NCBI GenBank assembly: GCA_964437445.1
Contig: CAYTGR010000091.1
Coordinates: 1 to 10,086, forward strand
Length of the DNA stretch: 10,086 nucleotides
Direction of reading: 5' to 3'
From: CAYTGR01 sp964437445
GTDB taxonomy: Bacteria; Chloroflexota; Anaerolineae; B4-G1; SLSP01
Shown: positions 8,101 through 10,086 of the stretch, in pieces
How the letters are laid out: the number at the start of each line of letters is the position of its first letter
Numbering within the stretch: position 1 is the stretch's first letter
The notes under the pieces: model-generated
The model's input: only the letters and a program-made list of their open reading frames with translations
Databases searched by the model: none
Told to the model about the DNA's origin: nothing
Program-made: the position numbers and the translations under genes

Positions 8101-9891
8101 CACCCCCCAGACCGTATTCGTCTGTTGGAGCAGTTGACCTGATGCATTCCACAGCTGGTTTTGGTATTCCCGCCCCAGAAGTGGGGAAAGATCGGCGGTG
8201 GAGAAGGATTGTCTGAGCTGCTGGAGGGTGGTCCCATCGTAATCCAAAACGGTCTGCGTCACAACCGCGTGGCCGACCAGGGCCTCACCGTTACTGCCCT
8301 GGTAAAGTGACCGGCAGAGACTGCCGAAATAAAAGTCGGCGTTGTCGGCATAACAGGCCGGACCATAAGTATAAAGGGTGCGAGCACGCTGCCCGCTCAA
8401 ACCGCTTTCTGTGGCTTGTTCAGCGACCCGGTAACTGAAGACGCGCGGGTCACTACCACAGCCGTCCACATTCACCAGGGTCCGGGGAATCTGATAAGTG
8501 AACTCGGTGCGCGCGCCATAACCGTTGGCGACCGCCGTCAGGCGCGGGTAACTGAACGTGGTTTGCTCAAAGGGCGAGGCGCCACTGTTAGGGCACCAGG
8601 GTTTATTGTCGTAGGAAATATAACTGAACGTAGTGGCCGGCAGCGTGGACGTACCTGCACTGTCGTAGACCTGAACGGCAGTGAGGTAGCGGGTGTAGAT
8701 GGGACTGGGAGTGGTAGCATAGCTCAGCTGGTACCGCCGCATGCGCTGACCTAAATGCCAGACCTCAATGGCCTGGAGCTGGCCGGGATCACCCAGAATG
8801 GAGCCCGGCAAGGTCCCCAGCGCGGTCCCCTGAAACACTACATGGGTTGCCCACTGTCCACTGCCATAGGAGTTGTACCAGAGATCGCTCAACACTGTTG
8901 CGTAATCAAAGCCCCCTGCGCTTCCTTCCCGATAAGTCACCTGCCAGGCATTTCCCCACAAATCCACAGCATAGCGCAGCCGCCAGCGATAGGTGCCCTG
9001 GTTATCGTACACATAGTTCATCACCTGTTCCGAATTATAGGTATCGCCCAGGTAATATTTGGTCCCGTCAGGGGTTTGTACAATCCAATACCATTTGTTC
9101 TGATTGCCGGTATTGGGATCGTTCACCAGTTGCAGCGATAAATCAGGCGCCTCGGCGGCGCGATACCGGCCTGGTTGCCCTTCAGCGACTCCAGTTTCCG
9201 GCACCAGAGAATAACCGGTGCCGTTGAGGGTCAGCACAAACCCTTTAGACATACACACGGCATCGGACTCGCCAGGCCAGCAGAACCCCAAACCGGTACG
9301 CGCAATATCCATGACATCCACCGACCATCCTATGCCGGCCCAATCCTGCACCCAGGCCAACAGCCCATCCAACCGGCGGCTATTGTAAGAGAGGTTAAGG
9401 GTGGGTTGGAAGCCATGGCGGCCTGGTGGCAGCTCTATCGGATAGTTGTAGGTAGCGGCCCCGCTAAAGGTGGCTACCTGCGGCGGATTATAGAGCAGCC
9501 GCCAGCCTTCGTTCAGGTTGGTGGAGGCGGTGGCGGCCAGGGCGAGGCCGCGCGTTGGGCTCAGGGGACCGCTGGACTCCAGCTCCGCCGGGGTGTCCGG
9601 GGTCGGGAGCGGCGAGGTCAGGAGGTCGGCGGTGGGCGTCAGTGGGGTCGGAAACGGTGAGGTCAAGGTCTCGGGCGGCGGGGTCGCCTCCGCGCTGGGC
9701 GAGGCGGTAGGCGTGGGCGTTATCTCCACGGCCGGCGTGGGGGTGGGCAGGGGAGAGTCAGTCACACCAGCGGTGGCCGGCAGGTCCGGGGGGGGGGCGC
9801 TGGCCGGCAGGGACAGTTGGGTCCATAACAGGACCGGCAAAACCCAACCACAGAGGCTACGGGTGAGGGCAGCACGGTGAACGGCAGGCAT
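2158..9891 (-). CDS. Giant secreted Rhs/YD-repeat polymorphic toxin with SpvB-like N-terminus and variable tip CT1
   Basis: Complete 2577-residue frame; the ATG at 9891 has AGGAGGT six bases upstream. Seen in order: signal peptide 1-32 (hydrophobic core, ending ASA); Thr/Pro linker 33-112; SpvB/TcB-like motif GAATYNYPIELPPG near 144-157; beta-sandwich, carbohydrate-binding-like modules near 603-735 and 803-950; a CBM36/60-like module near 987-1115; a CBM6/35-like module near 1428-1567; many YD repeats (for example TYDALGRK, TYDALDRLV) between about 1150 and 1960; a Pro-rich linker 1961-2020; two fibronectin/Ig-like domains 2020-2200; RHS core 2224-2332 (YLHADHLGS to DPTGH); and tip CT1 2333-2577. 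In this family the YD repeats form a hollow shell that encloses the C-terminal toxin, which is cut from the core near the DPxG motif. A Sec-exported version resembles Bacillus WapA in plan. No sortase motif or membrane anchor is visible; glycan-binding inserts may hold it at the surface (inference). CT1 has clearly lower GC than the core, as expected of an exchanged tip. The CT1 activity is not recognised. Confidence 0.93.
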   Translation of the reverse strand: MPAVHRAALTRSLCGWVLPVLLWTQLSLPASAPPPDLPATAGVTDSPLPTPTPAVEITPTPTASPSAEATPPPETLTSPFPTPLTPTADLLTSPLPTPDTPAELESSGPLSPTRGLALAATASTNLNEGWRLLYNPPQVATFSGAATYNYPIELPPGRHGFQPTLNLSYNSRRLDGLLAWVQDWAGIGWSVDVMDIARTGLGFCWPGESDAVCMSKGFVLTLNGTGYSLVPETGVAEGQPGRYRAAEAPDLSLQLVNDPNTGNQNKWYWIVQTPDGTKYYLGDTYNSEQVMNYVYDNQGTYRWRLRYAVDLWGNAWQVTYREGSAGGFDYATVLSDLWYNSYGSGQWATHVVFQGTALGTLPGSILGDPGQLQAIEVWHLGQRMRRYQLSYATTPSPIYTRYLTAVQVYDSAGTSTLPATTFSYISYDNKPWCPNSGASPFEQTTFSYPRLTAVANGYGARTEFTYQIPRTLVNVDGCGSDPRVFSYRVAEQATESGLSGQRARTLYTYGPACYADNADFYFGSLCRSLYQGSNGEALVGHAVVTQTVLDYDGTTLQQLRQSFSTADLSPLLGREYQNQLWNASGQLLQQTNTVWGVQLLSVYPDATYWSEASSHQRSNDQVHSGQSALRSTFTSNSGGGVSTVSEPIAITPNTVYTLSGWIYKTATAGSAYIDMNDIPGELTLAATQNHQWQYVRGTWNSGTNTSLRLRLVTDGNVNGWVWFDDLALVSATAPATNLVPNPSFEASGTNRNPNSKNGLDAIQIRAMEVTTARAGQGLTATTRTAYTYDRYGNVLAEYDYGAEERLINAGFEDSATTNPIPGWNPFWTHPLAATQTTAVAWAGRASLELQGPTAGGAYQDVSGLISGTTYLVRARVRATPGTTGQFRLWLHDTQGHNTTSSPSFVPPTDWTEVTWPYTANATGQLRIHLYYVTPGAGAIYVDEVAVARLADVGDERVQYRDYFNLDNGTWLIGLPYREELYAGLGGQNALDVAFTNDYCVPAGCASGDRNLYVDAITVGNQVLQAESNAVRYDRGAGQTAFDGVAVLPGREVVSTFGALRTRVTTATGGAQTVVIRAKGSYADGWPVMQLRVDGAVVQTWVVSTADWADYTTVVTLTPGSQLATQSFRYYDDYTYEAARWGQSTQITRGLVTLTGQGLLGTTAWATTTYAYDAWGNPTVTTDTRGYATRTSYDSVYRLYPLQVCNALTQCTATAYYGLNGLPTDTGLAGQVKMVTDTNGIATTYHYDTFGRLRKVIRPGDSATQPTLEYQYTDGYNLNGLKGLRVLEILREQSGCGGCVQPNPHFYDGLGRLVQKRVEQQNGAIQSVTNYVYNASGQVVRSYLPAEETFTWEFTRTAGWDSRPRTATQYDALGHPVVVQGPDNSVTTAWYGATTTTEIDANGHRRDSVLDAAGQLVRAREYLSEPTLTPQVYEAEGSALSHLIGSASGGVWLSPAAGAGANTLTYGPYQAPAQSGPGQQARFRLARDTTGGADDVVVKIDVSDYTDNQRVLASRLLRRSDFLGGLNNFSEFTLYFDTTGRTGHSLEYRVYWYGTAQVAHDKTTLLWRQDGSYQETQYNYDVLGHLTCLTDTLGVTTVMTYDALGRKMAMRDPDMGLWSYQYDPAGNLTQQTDARGCVITFGYDPLNRLTGKSYSGSCSGVPVAYTYDAYDGTTQFGRGQRTGMTDATGSTAWTYDVRGRVTREVKTITGVGAFTTTTTYDALDRVVTQTYPDGEVVTTTYNAAGLPNTLSGASTYVTNAVYNALGQPTSVALGNGLTTAYTYRADNFRLQQLQVSNLLNLQYTYDPVGNVKTITDTTNSNQVQTFTYDALDRLVAASTNGVGQGQYQESYTYGPTGNLLTKNGVTYGYSDPAHVHAVTHLTGTQRYWYDANGNMTSRAENGLTYTQVWNAENRPSVITATPTAAVTRFWYDGDGALVKKEVTTSQGVTTTLYLSQLYEVQLTAPAGGTGQSTPPPLPLTAAPATSEAAGRAPTQPAPDLPLVPRRTPIPLVPTPVLYPLPAYTAGTANTVEWEFDETLQYQARRVPTANCDDEAAVDSPWLGQSYYVFTGLTHGVTYYYCVRAWKPILNLYSEWAGPIFSTQDAVAPTAQIGALPEYHWQNTVTVSWSGSDDGSGLAATPFEVQFQQDGGAWQPWLYTPNTTSTFTGVAGHVYTFRVRSQDQVGNLSAWSVSTPIMLTFSRVTIYYYFNGQRIAVRERTGTANTLTYLHADHLGSAALATTVTGTLLSQRRYLPYGETRWSSDPFPTDRRFTGQREEVTLGVYDYGARLYAPGLGRFLSADTLVPEAGRPQSLNRYAYVLGNPLRYTDPTGHFTRDEIVKYCDAENWEEVLSFFEKGGKWEGRWGWLAVLNRALLGDSIEILTRLPNFWQPSPPETLFYGQFIEMDGQLYLRPDNGKIVPFGFAGSLGEAYLTHGSNTRGWGSGYIDAYHFSYAGVDPSHIDWTGMVFDAAGLLADVIPPGGLGGRAVNILQAGYKGIDVMKVLGEFDAVRGIIRNSKDGNFDWGDVGDTALSVGGIFIPIWCDAASLINNFSQSFYEVPIQEVVYGKEFAPTIKGR
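2161..2895 (-). other. CT1: variable C-terminal toxin tip of the full-length Rhs protein
   Basis: This is the region after the DPTGH boundary, residues 2333-2577 (245 residues). Base composition drops sharply from about two-thirds GC in the core to roughly 45 percent (hand estimate). The first 60 residues are charged and Trp-rich (NWEEVLSFF, WEGRWGWL). The second half has hydrophobic Gly-rich stretches (MVFDAAGLLADVIPPGG; DTALSVGGIFIPIW). Such stretches also occur as pre-toxin segments in Rhs tips, but here they lie close to the C-terminus, leaving no room for a usual nuclease fold after them. I see no HNH, Ntox or ADP-ribosyltransferase signature. The membrane nature of the presumed partner suggests a membrane-directed activity; this is inference. 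Confidence 0.75.
2201..2206 (-). promoter_or_regulatory. Shine-Dalgarno of the 98-residue membrane gene, inside the Rhs coding region
   Basis: AGAGGT on the minus strand lies five bases before the ATG at 2195 and within the last codons of the Rhs gene. It supports the overlapping start and translational coupling. Confidence 0.7.
2942..3103 (-). repeat. Direct repeat, copy 1 (within RHS core 1)
   Basis: This 162-bp block matches 1414-1575 with two mismatches (positions 2962 and 3085), about 98.8 percent identity. It encodes the core from about the PTDRRFTGQREE motif to LNRYA. The flanks diverge on both sides: to the lower-coordinate side toward the variable tip, and to the other side at a 6-bp in-frame length difference. 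Confidence 0.92.
3290..4010 (-). other. Pro-rich linker plus two fibronectin/Ig-like domains inserted just before the RHS core
   Basis: Residues about 1961-2020 are Pro-rich (TPPPLPL, TPIPLVPTP). Residues about 2020-2105 look like a fibronectin type III domain (GLTHGVTYYYCVRAW), and about 2107-2200 like a second Ig/FnIII-like domain (YTFRVRSQDQVGNLSAWS). The block splits shell text that is normally continuous: LYLSQLYEVQL lies on one side and YYYFNGQRIAVRE on the other. Presumably it sits outside the shell as a spacer or adhesive arm. It includes a run of seven G on the plus strand (3971-3977). Confidence 0.6.
6545..6933 (-). other. CBM36/60-like Ca-dependent carbohydrate-binding module inserted in the YD shell
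   Basis: Residues about 987-1115 of the Rhs protein contain FTNDY, then GDRNLYVDAITV, then VVIRAKGSYADGWPVMQLRVDG. The DRNLYVD signature and the 'WPxMxLRVDG' strand recall the xylan-binding CBM36/CBM60 group, whose two families are circular permutations of each other. The module interrupts typical shell text (LPYREELYAG before, SFRYYDDYTYEAARW after), so it reads as an insertion. Ligand and calcium binding are inferred from family resemblance only. Confidence 0.55.
9788..9797 (-). repeat. Ten-base homopolymer (C10 in the coding strand) in Rhs codons 32-35
   Basis: Ten G on the plus strand read as C10 in the coding strand and encode the end of Ala32 and Pro33-Pro35, directly after the signal peptide. 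Hand translation shows that a tract of eleven C meets TGA at 9758-9760 and a tract of nine C meets TGA at 9762-9764. Either slip therefore ends the protein within about 12 codons. This is the layout of a contingency (phase-variation) tract, though it may also be a sequencing artefact. Confidence 0.85.
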
Positions 9892-9897
9892 GGATAG

Positions 9898-9904
9898 ACC
9901 TCCT
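9898..9904 (-). promoter_or_regulatory. Shine-Dalgarno of the full-length Rhs gene
   Basis: AGGAGGT on the minus strand, six bases before the ATG at 9891. It is a near-perfect match to the 16S anti-SD and fixes the start codon and signal peptide. Confidence 0.9.
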
Positions 9905-10018
9905 GAGCTGGATTGAGTAACATACAGGGTTGATTTGGTTTAAAAAGGGTACAGAAAAGATGCTTTCAAAAGGGAAAGGGCTAACTTATATGATTACAAC
10001 CTTGGTCCACTAAGTATG

Positions 10019-10047
10019 ATTATACTGCCCAAAAATCGGGCTGTCAA
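10019..10047 (-). promoter_or_regulatory. Consensus sigma70-type promoter of the Rhs locus
   Basis: Read on the minus strand, TTGACA (10042-10047) and TATAAT (10019-10024) are both exact consensus hexamers, separated by exactly 17 bases. Transcription would start near 10012, giving a 5' leader of about 120 nt before the ATG at 9891. The spacer contains an inverted repeat, GCCC and GGGC around a 7-base loop (10027-10041), which could be an operator. No terminator-like T run follows it. Confidence 0.85.
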
Positions 10048-10086
10048 TAGTATTCGGGGTGCAAAATTGTGTAATTGGGGGAGTTG

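Noticed and set aside
10027..10041. Hairpin GCCC-loop-GGGC as a possible terminator of an upstream gene
   Set aside because: The stem is only four pairs and no T run follows on either strand. It lies exactly between promoter hexamers, so an operator is the better reading.
1..10086. Insertion sequence, phage or CRISPR explanation for the repeated cores
   Set aside because: No transposase, integrase, terminal inverted repeats or regularly spaced short repeats are visible. The repeats are coding RHS core and keep codon phase.

Overview
The window looks like a chromosomal piece of a GC-rich, probably Chloroflexota-type bacterium (Caldilineae/Anaerolineae-like). This is inference from the very large Sec-exported YD-repeat protein, its Thr/Pro 'TPTP' linker after the signal peptide, and 'NPSFE'-type carbohydrate-binding modules, a combination I associate with that phylum. 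There is no rRNA or other taxonomic marker. All credible genes lie on the minus strand, so the locus reads from the right edge (10086) to the left edge (1).

Right to left: a near-perfect sigma70-type promoter (10019-10047) and a strong Shine-Dalgarno (9898-9904) precede a 2577-residue Rhs/YD-repeat polymorphic toxin (9891-2158). Its parts in order are a signal peptide, a Thr/Pro linker, a SpvB/TcB-like N-terminal motif, a YD-repeat shell interrupted by several carbohydrate-binding-like and fibronectin-like inserts, an RHS core ending in DPTGH, and a 245-residue unrecognised, lower-GC C-terminal tip (CT1). A 98-residue two-helix membrane protein, the presumed immunity protein, overlaps its 3' end by 38 nt. 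After about 140 nt that include a small scrap of RHS core DNA comes a 5'-truncated second RHS core joined to a different tip (CT2, 612-1757). It is followed by a 120-residue three-helix membrane protein (230-592). Twenty-four nt further on, a third RHS core begins (205-1) and runs off the window.

The layout is one full-length Rhs followed by a tandem row of displaced 'orphan' tip-immunity cassettes, each headed by the same core DNA. Cores 1 and 2 share a 162-bp block with only two mismatches. Recombination there would remove CT1 and its immunity gene and put CT2 in frame on the long shell, a tip-switching arrangement. A ten-base C tract just after the signal-peptide codons could also switch the long gene on and off by slippage. 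Both tips are unrecognised and both presumed immunity proteins are membrane proteins, which points to toxins acting at or across the membrane (inference). No mobile element, CRISPR array, tRNA or rRNA was seen. Long open frames on the plus strand are judged to be antisense shadows of the GC-rich Rhs gene.
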